39,736 nt of DNA, from positions 1 through 39,736 of the forward strand of contig CAYPMJ010000005.1 in assembly GCA_964411785.1 (NCBI GenBank), read 5' to 3'. Below, one piece after another: positions 7,788-16,593 of this stretch (the first letter of the stretch is position 1; each line of letters starts with the position of its first letter). Made by a program: the position numbers and the translations under genes. Under the pieces are notes generated by a model, which was not told the origin of the DNA, did not search any database, and saw only the letters and a program-made list of their open reading frames with translations. Source of the DNA: RUG626 sp964411785 (GTDB taxonomy: Bacteria > Bacillota > Clostridia > Oscillospirales > Oscillospiraceae).

Positions 7788-9524
7788 GTGAGCAGGTTGC
7801 ATTTTCTCCGCAAGCCCCTGAAGCTGGTGCTGATTGTCGTGCTTATGGCGCTGCTTTCCGCGGCGATGCTGTTTTTCTGTCTGCAATCCCACCTGGACGG
7901 ATTGGTGATGGAGCATTCCATGAAAGCAACGGCGTACGTGGGCACGATATACAGCCGGCTGCAGGAGTATCCGATGCTGAAGGATATACCCGAGGATATA
8001 CTCAATGAGCTGGCAGACTCTGAGACAGTGGAAGATATTATGGTTGCTTCCGTGCACTCTGCAAGGGCGGAGGGCCTTGCATGCGTGGTGGACTGCTTTG
8101 GAATTACCGAGAGCCTGGATAAGAAGCTTTTTGTGGAGGGAATAGTCTCCGACGACACCTCGCTTTACCCCGGGGCCTTCGGGATGAAGGAGGAGACAGT
8201 ATACCTTGATATCACCTCAATCTGGGGCGGCAGCTGGCCATATAAGGGCATAATGGTGTGGATAGAACGCAGCGCCGACGTGGCGACTCCTGAACTTCGA
8301 AAGGGAGATCATGTCTTCCTGGTGGGACGGTACAACTTCGATGCCAACGGCAACGCAGACGGACTTATTGTGTATGACCCCGAAATACTGGAGACCTTGA
8401 AATTCGAAACTGACAGCGCAATCTGGAATAACTCCATTTTCGTTCTGCCGGAAAATATCAGCAAGGAGGAGTCTGACGCACAGATTGACGCTTTTCTGCG
8501 GGAGACAGGGATGGATGAGTCTTGCGCAATGATGGGCGAGATCCGTGACATGTTTACAGTCTACGAGGTGGAGGATATGTCCATGCTTCCGTCGGTAGCG
8601 GATGAAACCACCTTCATGACAGCGGGACGTGAGCTCTCTGAAGAAGACGCCGGAAGTTATGTTTGTGTGATCAGTGAAGCCCTGGCCGAACAGAACGGGC
8701 TGACGGTGGGTGATTCGATCCGCCTGTCAATCGCGGATGACTGCTACATATACAGTTCGGATTTTGAGGAGTACCAGGGATGGAAAAGCGGATATCCATT
8801 TGAAGGGGATACACTGCTGGAATATAATACCTGCGGCGAATTCGAAATTATAGGCCTTTACTCTGAGATCAGCAGGGGAATCGGCACGGTGGATTATACC
8901 CATCACAGCAGGAATGATATCTTTATTCCGGGCGGCATATTGCCTGACTCCGCTGCCGGCGCACAGGCACGTCTGGTGACGTTCCGTGTTCTCGGCCCTG
9001 ATTATGAGGACTTCATGGATGCTTTTGAGGTCCCTCTCAACGAGCAGGGATATACGCTGAACGTCATCGATACGGGCTGGGAATCTGTCAGCAGCAGCTT
9101 CTATGCCATGAGCGACCGCAAGGCGGTGATGACCGCATGTACAATAGTGGCGTTTATTGCAGCGACACTGTCCTATGGTGTGCTGCTGTCTAACCACTTC
9201 CGTTATGAGTACGCGCTCAGGCGCCTACTTGGGGCAGGGCGCGGAGAGGCACGGGAAATTTATATCTGCGCGTTTGCTGTGACGGCGATACCGGCCTGTC
9301 TTGCTGCCATGGGGTGCAGCTATGGCGCGTATATACTGTGGATTAAAGGACAGGTGAGCGCCGAGACGCTGACAGTGGTTCCAACAAACGGAGAAGTTCT
9401 TGCGTATCTCGCTTTGTGGACGGCTGGGGAGATGGCTGCGGCCTTTGCACTGCTCATGCTCCTTTCACGGATTGTCAACAGGCAGAGTCTGATAAGTCTC
9501 TTAAGGCAGGGTGCGTCACAATGA
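7788..9524 (+). CDS. FtsX/MacB-type ABC transporter permease, large extracytoplasmic domain
   Basis: This is a permease subunit of an exporter-like ABC system; the substrate is unknown. The 578-residue protein has one N-terminal membrane segment (about 11-32), a roughly 400-residue acidic extracytoplasmic region, and three C-terminal segments (about 447-468, 490-512, 530-555). This 1+3 topology, with the cytosolic YALRRLLGAGRGEAREI coupling segment after TM2, is that of FtsX/MacB proteins. The start is the GTG at 7788, eight bases after AAAGGGAG; a longer in-frame reading begins inside the leader repeat and was rejected. The stop overlaps the next permease gene by four bases. The extracytoplasmic domain resembles nothing I can name. 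Confidence 0.85.
   Translation: MSRLHFLRKPLKLVLIVVLMALLSAAMLFFCLQSHLDGLVMEHSMKATAYVGTIYSRLQEYPMLKDIPEDILNELADSETVEDIMVASVHSARAEGLACVVDCFGITESLDKKLFVEGIVSDDTSLYPGAFGMKEETVYLDITSIWGGSWPYKGIMVWIERSADVATPELRKGDHVFLVGRYNFDANGNADGLIVYDPEILETLKFETDSAIWNNSIFVLPENISKEESDAQIDAFLRETGMDESCAMMGEIRDMFTVYEVEDMSMLPSVADETTFMTAGRELSEEDAGSYVCVISEALAEQNGLTVGDSIRLSIADDCYIYSSDFEEYQGWKSGYPFEGDTLLEYNTCGEFEIIGLYSEISRGIGTVDYTHHSRNDIFIPGGILPDSAAGAQARLVTFRVLGPDYEDFMDAFEVPLNEQGYTLNVIDTGWESVSSSFYAMSDRKAVMTACTIVAFIAATLSYGVLLSNHFRYEYALRRLLGAGRGEAREIYICAFAVTAIPACLAAMGCSYGAYILWIKGQVSAETLTVVPTNGEVLAYLALWTAGEMAAAFALLMLLSRIVNRQSLISLLRQGASQ
9201..9257 (+). repeat. 57-bp direct repeat, copy 2 (inside the permease gene)
   Basis: This is the in-gene partner of the leader copy at 7697-7753. 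It encodes the conserved cytosolic coupling loop of the permease between its second and third membrane segments. RecA-dependent recombination between the two copies would delete 1,504 bp and leave the promoter fused in frame to the last about 105 codons. Confidence 0.9.
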
Positions 9525-10702
9525 AGCATATTTTACGTAGACCGCTGCTCCCATGCGTACTGCTTGTGCTGCTGGTTTTCAGCGTCTGCTTTATGACGAT
9601 CTTTCAGCAGAACATTCTGGACAATGAGGCCTCTGTGGATGCTATGTACAACAGTGTTCAGCTTGTATTTCAGGTCCTCCCCGGTACGAGCGCCAACGGC
9701 GAGCTGAAGCTGAGAGAGAGCACGGCGTCAAAGCTCCTGGAGGTGGAGGGCGTGAGGAACTGCGCATACTACCTTGAGTGTCCGTATTCTCTGAGGTCCC
9801 CTGTACAGATCGCGAACTATTCTGTGGCTTACGGGACAAATGACCTCTCCTTCTTCTCAAAGGAACGGGGCGTGGAAATTACTTTCGCCGAGGGCTGGGA
9901 CGAGGACTCAGTTCTCAATTCCGGGGAAAGCGCGGGCATTCCCTGCATTCTGGACAGTAACCTGGCCTGTGTTCTGGGTGTAGAGGCCGGAGACACCTTC
10001 ACAGTTGCACCGAACGCGGGTGAGGACACCGACCCGGCATCCGCACCCACACTGACCATGGTTGCAGCGGGTACTTTTGAGGACCAGGCGGGGCTTGTTG
10101 ATCCGTACAGCATAATTTTATCTGACGCGTTCTTTTTCGGGCGCTCAGGCTTTTTCTACACCGGGACAATAATTGAAAGCTTCTACTATTATCGGACGTT
10201 TCACTTTTTCGTAGATCCCGCATATAACCGTGAGTTCCAGGCTATCAGGGAGGCGGCAAGGTCCATATTGGAAGAGGACGGGGACTGCATTCTGTACAGC
10301 AATGTGAGAATCCTTGAGCAGGCGGTCAGGCCGATAGAGCAGAAGGTCCGGATCCAGCAGATGCTGGTTGTGCCGCTGAGCATCCTCCTTTGCATTGCGG
10401 CTGCGGTTATGGCTGTCTTCCTCTGCGCGGGCTTCTCCACTGAGGTCTTTTTAAGGCTGCTCTGGGGAGAGAGAAGGGCGCTGGTGTGGCTTAAGATGAA
10501 TGGCAGCGTCCTCCTGCTGACAGCAGCGGAGGGCGTCGTTGCGCTTATAATCGTCTGGCTTATCTGCGGAGTCCGGTGGATCGCCTGGGCTGCGCGGTAT
10601 ATGGCGGTGATTGCTGTAGCGTGCTTTGCGGCCGTCGCGATTCAGCAGACTGTTTTCTGCGTCAGGAATCTGGTGGCATTCTACCAGTCCAGAGAGGGAT
10701 AG
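9521..10702 (+). CDS. Second ABC transporter permease, FtsX-like and divergent
   Basis: This 393-residue membrane protein is encoded directly after the first permease with an ATGA overlap. It has one N-terminal hydrophobic segment (about 9-28), an extracytoplasmic domain of roughly 250 residues, and three C-terminal hydrophobic stretches (about 280-304, 325-350, 352-375). The topology equals that of the first permease but the sequence is poorly conserved and the extracytoplasmic domain is shorter. The most likely arrangement is a heterodimeric permease pair served by the ATPase that follows. A longer reading from 9416 overlaps the first permease in another frame and was rejected. The substrate is unknown. 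Confidence 0.8.
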   Translation: MKHILRRPLLPCVLLVLLVFSVCFMTIFQQNILDNEASVDAMYNSVQLVFQVLPGTSANGELKLRESTASKLLEVEGVRNCAYYLECPYSLRSPVQIANYSVAYGTNDLSFFSKERGVEITFAEGWDEDSVLNSGESAGIPCILDSNLACVLGVEAGDTFTVAPNAGEDTDPASAPTLTMVAAGTFEDQAGLVDPYSIILSDAFFFGRSGFFYTGTIIESFYYYRTFHFFVDPAYNREFQAIREAARSILEEDGDCILYSNVRILEQAVRPIEQKVRIQQMLVVPLSILLCIAAAVMAVFLCAGFSTEVFLRLLWGERRALVWLKMNGSVLLLTAAEGVVALIIVWLICGVRWIAWAARYMAVIAVACFAAVAIQQTVFCVRNLVAFYQSREG

Positions 10703-10704
10703 AT

Positions 10705-11391
10705 ATGGCAGAGCTTATATTAGACCAGGTACATTATCAATATTCCAGGGCAAGGAAGGAGACGCTCTGCGGTGTGGACGCAGTTTTTCCGGCCGGAAAG
10801 CTTACCTCCATTGTCGGTCAGTCAGGCGCCGGGAAGAGCACGCTGCTGTACCTGATTTCCGGACTTGACACGCCTAAATCCGGCCGCGTTCTCCTGGATG
10901 GAAGGGAGCTTGAGGCTAAGGACCTGGACACCTATCGCCGCAGCACCGTTGCCACCATCAGCCAGTCCTATCTTCTGTTTCCCACCCGCACTGCGCTGGA
11001 AAATGTTCTGTACCCGATGCAGCTTGCCGGGATGGGTAAGGAGGAGGCGATCGCCGAGGCGAGGGAGCACCTTCTGGCGGTCGGCATCCAGAAGGAACAG
11101 CACGGCAGACTTCCGTCAAAGCTCTCGGGCGGAGAACAGCAGAGGGTCGCCATCGCCCGGTGCCTGGCAGCCCATTCATCCATCATCGCGGCGGATGAGC
11201 CCACAGGAAATCTTGACGAGGAGAACGCGCGGGAGGTCATGCGCATTCTGATCGGCCTGGCGCACGGCCAGGGGAAGACCGTGATTATTGTGACCCATGA
11301 CAGAGTACTTTCTGAGCAGACCGACTGCCGGTATCGCCTGGAGTATGGAAAGCTGATTGAGATAAGGGGAAACCAGAGCGCCAATGATTGA
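10705..11391 (+). CDS. ABC transporter ATP-binding protein (LolD/MacB type)
   Basis: This ATPase energises the two upstream permeases. The 228-residue protein is a single nucleotide-binding domain with Walker A GQSGAGKST (38-46), a Q-loop Gln at 87, the signature LSGGEQQR (140-147), Walker B IIAADEP (160-166) and the H-loop His (H198 in IVTHD). The sequence AADEPTGNLD is characteristic of the LolD/MacB/FtsE group that pairs with FtsX-fold permeases, which agrees with the operon. It begins two bases after the stop of the second permease, so it is coupled. No sensor kinase of the BceRS type is next to it. Confidence 0.93.
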   Translation: MAELILDQVHYQYSRARKETLCGVDAVFPAGKLTSIVGQSGAGKSTLLYLISGLDTPKSGRVLLDGRELEAKDLDTYRRSTVATISQSYLLFPTRTALENVLYPMQLAGMGKEEAIAEAREHLLAVGIQKEQHGRLPSKLSGGEQQRVAIARCLAAHSSIIAADEPTGNLDEENAREVMRILIGLAHGQGKTVIIVTHDRVLSEQTDCRYRLEYGKLIEIRGNQSAND

Positions 11392-11529
11392 ACTTTCCAG
11401 GATGCTATCTGGCCGGCGTCTCCCTGATGCTCATGTCAATAAAATATCTCAGATGTCCTGTACTTTGTATAATGCGTCAGATCGAAATGGCCATGAATAC
11501 TTGGGAGACATTTTAAATATGTGCCCTCG

Positions 11530-11556
11530 GCGCTTTGCGGACCTTCAGCAAAGCGC
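11530..11556 (+). terminator. Terminator-like hairpin after the ABC operon
   Basis: GCGCTTTGC (11530-11538) pairs perfectly with GCAAAGCGC (11548-11556) over a 9-base loop. The sequence after it is T-rich but interrupted (TTTCGCTTGAGTTT). It lies about 140 bases beyond the ATPase stop. Confidence 0.55.
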
Positions 11557-11691
11557 TTTCGCTTGAGTTTCCATCTGATCCCTGAACGCGCCCTTTGTGA
11601 GCGTGATACGTGCGCCCTGACACATCAGCCGCAGCTTTCCGCTGTGAAAAGCTTCCTCTCATGACATGGTCAGCTTTTTTCTTCAAAGACA

Positions 11692-11720
11692 TTGAAATTT
11701 CAGGGAAATCTGTGTATAAT
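11692..11720 (+). promoter_or_regulatory. Sigma-A promoter of typA
   Basis: TTGAAA (11692-11697), a 17-base spacer and a consensus TATAAT (11715-11720) give one of the strongest promoters in the window. The start near 11727 leaves a leader of about 67 bases before the TTG start codon. Confidence 0.85.
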
Positions 11721-11793
11721 ACCGTTTCGGCGAAGAGACGCCTGCGAACCGGTGAACCGATTCTCTCATCCCACAGAAAATGGAAGTGTTAGC

Positions 11794-13620
11794 TTGGAAA
11801 AAAAGATTAGAAATGTGGCTATAATAGCCCACGTTGACCATGGCAAGACCACTCTGGTGGACGAAATGCTGAAGCAGTCAGGCGTATTCCGGGAGAACCA
11901 GCAGGTGGCGGAGCGGGTCATGGATTCAAATGACCTGGAGCGGGAGCGGGGCATCACGATCCTCGCCAAGAATACTGCGGTACAGTACGGCGATATCAAG
12001 ATCAACATAGTGGACACGCCCGGCCACGCGGATTTTGGCGGAGAGGTTGAGCGGATACTGAAGATGGTGAACGGCGTCATACTTTTAGTGGACGCAGCGG
12101 AAGGGCCAATGCCGCAGACACGTTTTGTCCTCTCAAAGGCACTGGAGCTCGGGCACAGGGTCATAGTAGTCCTGAATAAGATAGACAGACCTGACCAGCG
12201 CGCGTTTGAAGTGGTGGACGAGATATTGGAGCTTCTGATGGAGCTGGGCTGCACGGATGAACAGATAGATTCGCCCATGCTCTTCTGCTCAGGCCGGCAG
12301 GGGACTGCCAGCTTCTCAATGGAGACGCCTGGAGTGGATCTGAAGCCCCTTTTTGATACTATAGTGGACTATATTCCCGCTCCGGAGGACCACGATGAGG
12401 AGCCGCTGCAGATGCTGGTGTCCTCACTCGACTATAACGATTATGTAGGACGTATAGCAATAGGGCGTATAGAGCGGGGCGTCATACGGCAGAACCAGGA
12501 GCTGACCGTCACGAATTACCACGGAGATACTGCGGTTAAGAAGGCAAAGGCCGTGAGCATTTACGAGTTTGACGGTCTGAACCGTGTGGCGGTCACAGAA
12601 TCGACGTCCGGCAACATAATTGCCCTATCCGGAATACCTGAAATAACCATAGGAGATACTATCTGCGCGCCTGAGGCCGTTGAAGCGCTGCCGTTTGTGA
12701 AGATATCGGCGCCGACCATGGAGATGACATTCTCTGTGAACGACTCGCCGTTTGCAGGGAGAGAGGGGAGGTTTGTCACCTCCCGTCAGCTCAGGGACAG
12801 ATTGTTCAGAGAGACTTTAAAGGATGTGTCGCTTCGCGTATCGGAGGTGGAGGGCTCAGACCACAGCTTCAACGTGGCGGGCAGGGGAGAGATGCACCTT
12901 TCAATCCTCATAGAGACCATGCGGCGGGAGGGATATGAGTTTGCGGTGTCGCCGCCAAGGGTGCTTATGCTTGAGGAGGACGGCCAGCTTCGTGAGCCTG
13001 TGGAGCGGGTGGTGGCCGATGTGCCGGAGGAGTCGGTGGGCGCGGTAATCGAAAAGCTTTCCAGCCGCAAGGGAGAGTTTGTGGAGATGACGCCGATGTC
13101 AGGTCGCGTGAGGCTGACGTTCCTGGTCCCGTCCCGCGGCCTGTTCGGATACAGGAACGAGTTTCTGACGGACACACGCGGCGAGGGAATCATGAGCGCC
13201 GTGTTTGAGAGGTACGATAAATACAAGGGCGAGGTCACCCGCCGTGGAACCGGCTCCCTGGTGGCATCCGAGACGGGGGAGTCGGTTGCGTACGGCATTT
13301 TTGGCGTGCAGGACAGGGGAGTTATGTTTGTTTCACCGGGTGTCCAGGTTTACGCCGGCATGGTGGTTGGCGAGACCCCCAAGGCGGATGACATCACAGT
13401 AAATGTGTGCAAGAAAAAGCAGCTGACAAATATGCGGGCTGCCGGCTCAGACGAGGCGCTGAGGCTTGTACCGCCGAGAGTCATGTCCCTTGAGCAGTGT
13501 CTGGAATTTCTGGCGGATGACGAGCTGCTGGAGGTGACGCCGCAGAGCCTTCGCATAAGGAAGAGCATTCTGGACCATTCGCTCCGCATGAAAGCGGCAA
13601 AGGGAAACAGGGCCCAGTGA
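11794..13620 (+). CDS. typA: Ribosome-associated GTPase TypA/BipA
   Basis: This translational GTPase of the EF-G group acts on the 50S ribosome and helps its assembly, chiefly under cold or other stress. The 608-residue protein has the P-loop region AHVDHGKTT (12-20), the switch I sequence RERGIT (50-55), DTPGHADFGG (74-83) and NKID (128-131), followed by EF-G-like domains and the C-terminal TypA domain. Its length is that of the family. The start is TTG at 11794, just before the conserved EKKIRNVAIIAHVDHG; the upstream ORF extension covers the promoter and was rejected. It is monocistronic, with its own promoter and a strong terminator. Confidence 0.96.
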   Translation: MEKKIRNVAIIAHVDHGKTTLVDEMLKQSGVFRENQQVAERVMDSNDLERERGITILAKNTAVQYGDIKINIVDTPGHADFGGEVERILKMVNGVILLVDAAEGPMPQTRFVLSKALELGHRVIVVLNKIDRPDQRAFEVVDEILELLMELGCTDEQIDSPMLFCSGRQGTASFSMETPGVDLKPLFDTIVDYIPAPEDHDEEPLQMLVSSLDYNDYVGRIAIGRIERGVIRQNQELTVTNYHGDTAVKKAKAVSIYEFDGLNRVAVTESTSGNIIALSGIPEITIGDTICAPEAVEALPFVKISAPTMEMTFSVNDSPFAGREGRFVTSRQLRDRLFRETLKDVSLRVSEVEGSDHSFNVAGRGEMHLSILIETMRREGYEFAVSPPRVLMLEEDGQLREPVERVVADVPEESVGAVIEKLSSRKGEFVEMTPMSGRVRLTFLVPSRGLFGYRNEFLTDTRGEGIMSAVFERYDKYKGEVTRRGTGSLVASETGESVAYGIFGVQDRGVMFVSPGVQVYAGMVVGETPKADDITVNVCKKKQLTNMRAAGSDEALRLVPPRVMSLEQCLEFLADDELLEVTPQSLRIRKSILDHSLRMKAAKGNRAQ

Positions 13621-13627
13621 CGTGAAC

Positions 13628-13685
13628 AAAGGGGTTGCCCTCAGACGATGGAAGATCGTGTGAAGACAGCCCCTTTAAATTTTTC
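13628..13685 (+). terminator. Rho-independent terminator of typA
   Basis: AAAGGGGTTG (13628-13637) pairs with CAGCCCCTTT (13667-13676) with one wobble, and the intervening sequence holds a smaller hairpin (ACGAT/ATCGT). A T-run (AAATTTTTCT) follows at once. Confidence 0.85.
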
Positions 13686-13803
13686 TGCGCATGATTATCT
13701 GTACATATGAGAGAGCTTAAGGTGCGGCTGCGCACCGGAAGAAACCGGCTTCAATGCCCCAAATGACAGCCTTGCCGGCGGCATGGCCGATGAAAAAGTC
13801 CGG

Positions 13804-14415
13804 TCACTTTCCGTCCCCAGCTGTGGGAAAATCGAAAACATAACGTTCGCCGACGTTGATGATCCGTGTATTCCCACGGATGTTCTCCTGCGGCACACCG
13901 GTCCCATAGCTTCTGTGGACATGGCCGTGGAGCAGCAGCTTCGGATGGTATCTGTCAATAAGGGGTAAAAGCGCGTCAAAGCCGCGATGCGCGGGGTCCG
14001 GCGCGTCGCCGATACCCGCCGGGGGAGCGTGAGTTACAACTATATCCACGCCCTTGCTTCTCCAGAGCTGGAAACGGAGCTTTTTGATACGCCGCGCCAT
14101 CTCCTTCTCCGTGTACTGGTGAGGCCCCGGATGGTACTTGCGGCAGCCGCCAAGACCCAGTATTCGAACGCCGTTGATTACTGTGATCGTGTCCTCTATG
14201 CAGTCGCACCCCTCCGGGGGAAACCTGCTGTAGCTGATGTCATGGTTCCCGTGGACATAGAGCACCGGAGCGTGCCCCATGGTCACGAGAAACGAGAGAT
14301 AGTCCGCCTTCAGGTCGCCGCAGGATATGATGAGATCTATCCCGTCCAGCCTTCCCGGACGGTAATAGTCCCACAACGCCTGACATTCTTCGTCTGCTAC
14401 AGCAAGTATTTTCAT
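13804..14415 (-). CDS. Calcineurin-like metallophosphoesterase with altered motif I
   Basis: This is a cytosolic phosphodiesterase-fold protein of 203 residues with unknown substrate. Visible metal-site motifs are CGDLK (32-36), GNHD (56-59), VTHAPP (near 126) and HGHVH (near 163). Motif I is unusual: where most relatives have D-x-H, this protein has DEE at residues 8-10 (AVADEEC). I recall a clostridial subgroup with the same DEE, so the change is probably a subfamily trait and not decay. The start overlaps the stop of the upstream ParB/BMP fusion gene as ATGA. The tight coupling suggests the two proteins act together, perhaps in nucleoside or nucleotide handling, but that is inference. Confidence 0.82.
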   Translation of the reverse strand: MKILAVADEECQALWDYYRPGRLDGIDLIISCGDLKADYLSFLVTMGHAPVLYVHGNHDISYSRFPPEGCDCIEDTITVINGVRILGLGGCRKYHPGPHQYTEKEMARRIKKLRFQLWRSKGVDIVVTHAPPAGIGDAPDPAHRGFDALLPLIDRYHPKLLLHGHVHRSYGTGVPQENIRGNTRIINVGERYVFDFPTAGDGK

Positions 14416-16346
14416 TGCGGCGTTTCCTCAGATGGTATCTTGTCCCGGTAGACGCCTAAGAGCTGCACAGTATGCCTGGCCATGGGCAGAAGCTCCCCAT
14501 AGCAAGGTATGTGGCCCTCGATGCCGCGGACAAGATAGTCCATGTTGAGGATCTCGTCCGGAGTGAAGCTGTGTGTGCCGTCATTTTTCACCGTGCCGTC
14601 CTGAGCCTGTATGGGACGGAAAAACGGGTCTATGGTCCCGGCAAGAAGACCCTGCCTGAGTATCTCCGACAGCTGCCGCACGCCCTCGGGAAGGTTGTCT
14701 GTCAGCGTGACGTTTATGGCCCCGCTCTCCATCCCCCACCAGTAGCTGACGGCCCTGGCCGGAGCCTTGGACTCCTGACCGGAGAAAATTGCCTCAATGA
14801 TTTTTGTGTAAAAGCTCCCCCACATACAGCATGGGGACGCCAGCGGGATGAGGTTGTTGCCCTCATCGCGATAATAGGTTCCGTATATTGGCCTGAATTT
14901 GTCCGCAACAGGCGTGTCACGGTTGGATATCACCTGCACGCCGGCACGCAGCAGCGCGTCCACACAGTTGCCGGGCAGACACGACCACTCCAGCCGCACC
15001 CGCGCCCTCGGGTTGGTCAGCTGAGCGCCAAGCGCAAAGGCGTTGATGGATGCCAGCTCGCCCAGAATTGGGTAGGAGCTGACATATCCGATACGTCCAT
15101 CCTTAGCCATGGCCCCGGCTATCGCGCCTGTAATGAACTTCCCCTCATAAAGACGGCTGTAATAGGTCCGTATGCTGGGGTAGGGCATATTCAGGGAGCA
15201 GTTGTAGACACGTAGCTTCGGATATTTCACCGCAAGCCTGAGACTCGGCTCCGTAAGCTGTACGGCGGTGGTGAATATGACGTCCGCGCCATCTGCCACG
15301 GCTCTTGCAAGGAGCGCCTCTGCCTTCTCCGGTGTATCGGCGTCAAAGTAGCTGCGGCATGTGACCTTGTCGCCAAGCGCCGCCTGCATCTCGTCGCGTC
15401 CCTGCTCGTGCGCAAGCACCCACTCGCTGTTGTCCTTGTTTTTCGTGTGAACGAACGCCACGTCCAGATGCTCCGGCTGGGCGGAGATAAGCTTTGTGAT
15501 AATATTTGTCTTCTCCTTAGCGGGGGCGTTGGTGTGGACTTCCACCGGTATCGCCTCGGAGCGCGCCGTGATCTCCCGCCACATGCTGGAAAGCGACTTC
15601 TTGAGCTCCGCAGAGGACATCGAGACAAGCTCCTTGTAGGAGTAAACCTGCAGCCACAGTAGCAGCGCCTCCTCGGGACTTATACGGAGATCCCGGCCTC
15701 CGACGGAGAAAAATGCCTCTCTGAAATAGTGATAGCTCGCGGAGAGCGTCCTGCGCTCAGCCTGGCTCCACTCCTCTCCCGGAGCCTTGCCGGCGGCCTG
15801 CAGGAGCTTGCCATAGCTGCCGGGCTCCTTAAACTGTATGTCATAGAGCTTTGTCACCTTATAGAACTCCAGAAATTCCCTGTACGCCTTCAGACGCTGC
15901 TCGTCCTTTGTCTGGGGCATGACGCGCGTGACATTGCCGGGAACGGTCGGCGCGCCGAAGTACTTGAGGACGCTGACGCGCTTGTTGCCCTCCTGTACAT
16001 AGAAATTGCCTAAATACTCATAACAGACTATCGGATCACGGATCCCCTCGTTTGCCAGGTGCGCTGCGCACAGCTCAACCCACTTGGCGGCAAACTCAGT
16101 GTCCGCCTGAAGGAGAGGGTAAAAGCCGGCGCTGAAAGCGGAAATGCGCCCCGCCGTTTTCACGCCGATTATGCGATCCGTGGGGACCTCCACAAGTCCG
16201 ACAATCTGAGTGCTGTCGGTAGACGTCAATTGCTCATCCAATACGCTGGGATATGGGGGGAGTCCTGCGGCGGTACGCTCACGATACTCCTTCTGGCCTG
16301 ACTTCAGAGCCTTGGCATAACATTCCACTGCTTCCTGCCTGTACAT
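14412..16346 (-). CDS. ParB/sulfiredoxin-like domain fused to a BMP/PnrA-like ligand-binding domain, no signal peptide
   Basis: This 644-residue protein has two parts. The N-terminal third carries NFYVQEGNKRVSVLKYFG (about 114-131), resembling the G-N-x-R-V motif of ParB/sulfiredoxin-fold domains. From about residue 293 to 600 it follows the BMP/PnrA family of purine-nucleoside-binding lipoproteins (e.g. YEGKFITGAIAGAMAKDGRI and INAFALGAQLTNP). There is no signal peptide, lipobox or membrane segment, so the protein should stay in the cytosol, unlike ordinary BMP proteins. The ATG at 16346 was chosen because AAGGAGG is six bases upstream; an ATG at 16352 touches the AAGGAGG. It is coupled by ATGA to the phosphoesterase gene. 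A ligand-sensing role is inferred; nothing here shows transport. Confidence 0.75.
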   Translation of the reverse strand: MYRQEAVECYAKALKSGQKEYRERTAAGLPPYPSVLDEQLTSTDSTQIVGLVEVPTDRIIGVKTAGRISAFSAGFYPLLQADTEFAAKWVELCAAHLANEGIRDPIVCYEYLGNFYVQEGNKRVSVLKYFGAPTVPGNVTRVMPQTKDEQRLKAYREFLEFYKVTKLYDIQFKEPGSYGKLLQAAGKAPGEEWSQAERRTLSASYHYFREAFFSVGGRDLRISPEEALLLWLQVYSYKELVSMSSAELKKSLSSMWREITARSEAIPVEVHTNAPAKEKTNIITKLISAQPEHLDVAFVHTKNKDNSEWVLAHEQGRDEMQAALGDKVTCRSYFDADTPEKAEALLARAVADGADVIFTTAVQLTEPSLRLAVKYPKLRVYNCSLNMPYPSIRTYYSRLYEGKFITGAIAGAMAKDGRIGYVSSYPILGELASINAFALGAQLTNPRARVRLEWSCLPGNCVDALLRAGVQVISNRDTPVADKFRPIYGTYYRDEGNNLIPLASPCCMWGSFYTKIIEAIFSGQESKAPARAVSYWWGMESGAINVTLTDNLPEGVRQLSEILRQGLLAGTIDPFFRPIQAQDGTVKNDGTHSFTPDEILNMDYLVRGIEGHIPCYGELLPMARHTVQLLGVYRDKIPSEETPQ

Positions 16347-16379
16347 AGACATCCTCCTTCATACTAGAATTACCACTCA

Positions 16380-16408
16380 ATTATATTTTTTTCCAGGGCT
16401 GATTTCAA
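16380..16408 (-). promoter_or_regulatory. Sigma-A promoter of the BMP-fusion/phosphoesterase operon
   Basis: On the minus strand TTGAAA (16408-16403) is followed by a 17-base, A-rich spacer and consensus TATAAT (16385-16380). The start near 16373 is about 27 bases from the ATG at 16346. Confidence 0.85.
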
Positions 16409-16542
16409 CGGTGAGAGTACACGATTTTTCTTCGATTTTAAAGGCTGAAGTTGTTATAACGCGGCAAGAGTGGCCCGAAATACGGCCCAGGAGCCTGTAA
16501 TTGTATGAGAAACGCACTTCGCCGCACCCGGAAAAGACATTG

Positions 16543-16571
16543 TTGCTTCCTGAGCGGGAATGTGGTATGGT
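16543..16571 (+). promoter_or_regulatory. Candidate promoter of the U32 gene pair
   Basis: TTGCTT (16543-16548), a 17-base spacer and TATGGT (16566-16571) preceded by TGG, which makes an extended -10. The leader would be short, about 16 bases, and includes a G-rich ribosome binding site. Confidence 0.45.
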
Positions 16572-16593
16572 ATGGAAAAAGGGGGTGCTCCGG

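Larger units (their letters stand above)
11392..11793. other. Intergenic region between the ABC operon and typA
   Basis: These 402 bases hold a terminator-like hairpin (11530-11556) and the typA promoter (11692-11720). Between them, and between 11392 and 11529, I see no credible gene. Short ORFs here lack ribosome binding sites and protein-like composition. A 6-bp inverted repeat (AGCTTT/AAAGCT, 11633-11653) lies upstream of the promoter and has no obvious role. Confidence 0.6.

Noticed and set aside
11384..11566. 60-codon ORF after the ABC ATPase
   Set aside because: It ends in the terminator hairpin, has no ribosome binding site and no protein-like features.
14472..15215. 247-codon plus-strand ORF opposite the BMP fusion gene
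   Set aside because: Antisense shadow of a well-supported coding frame; no ribosome binding site.
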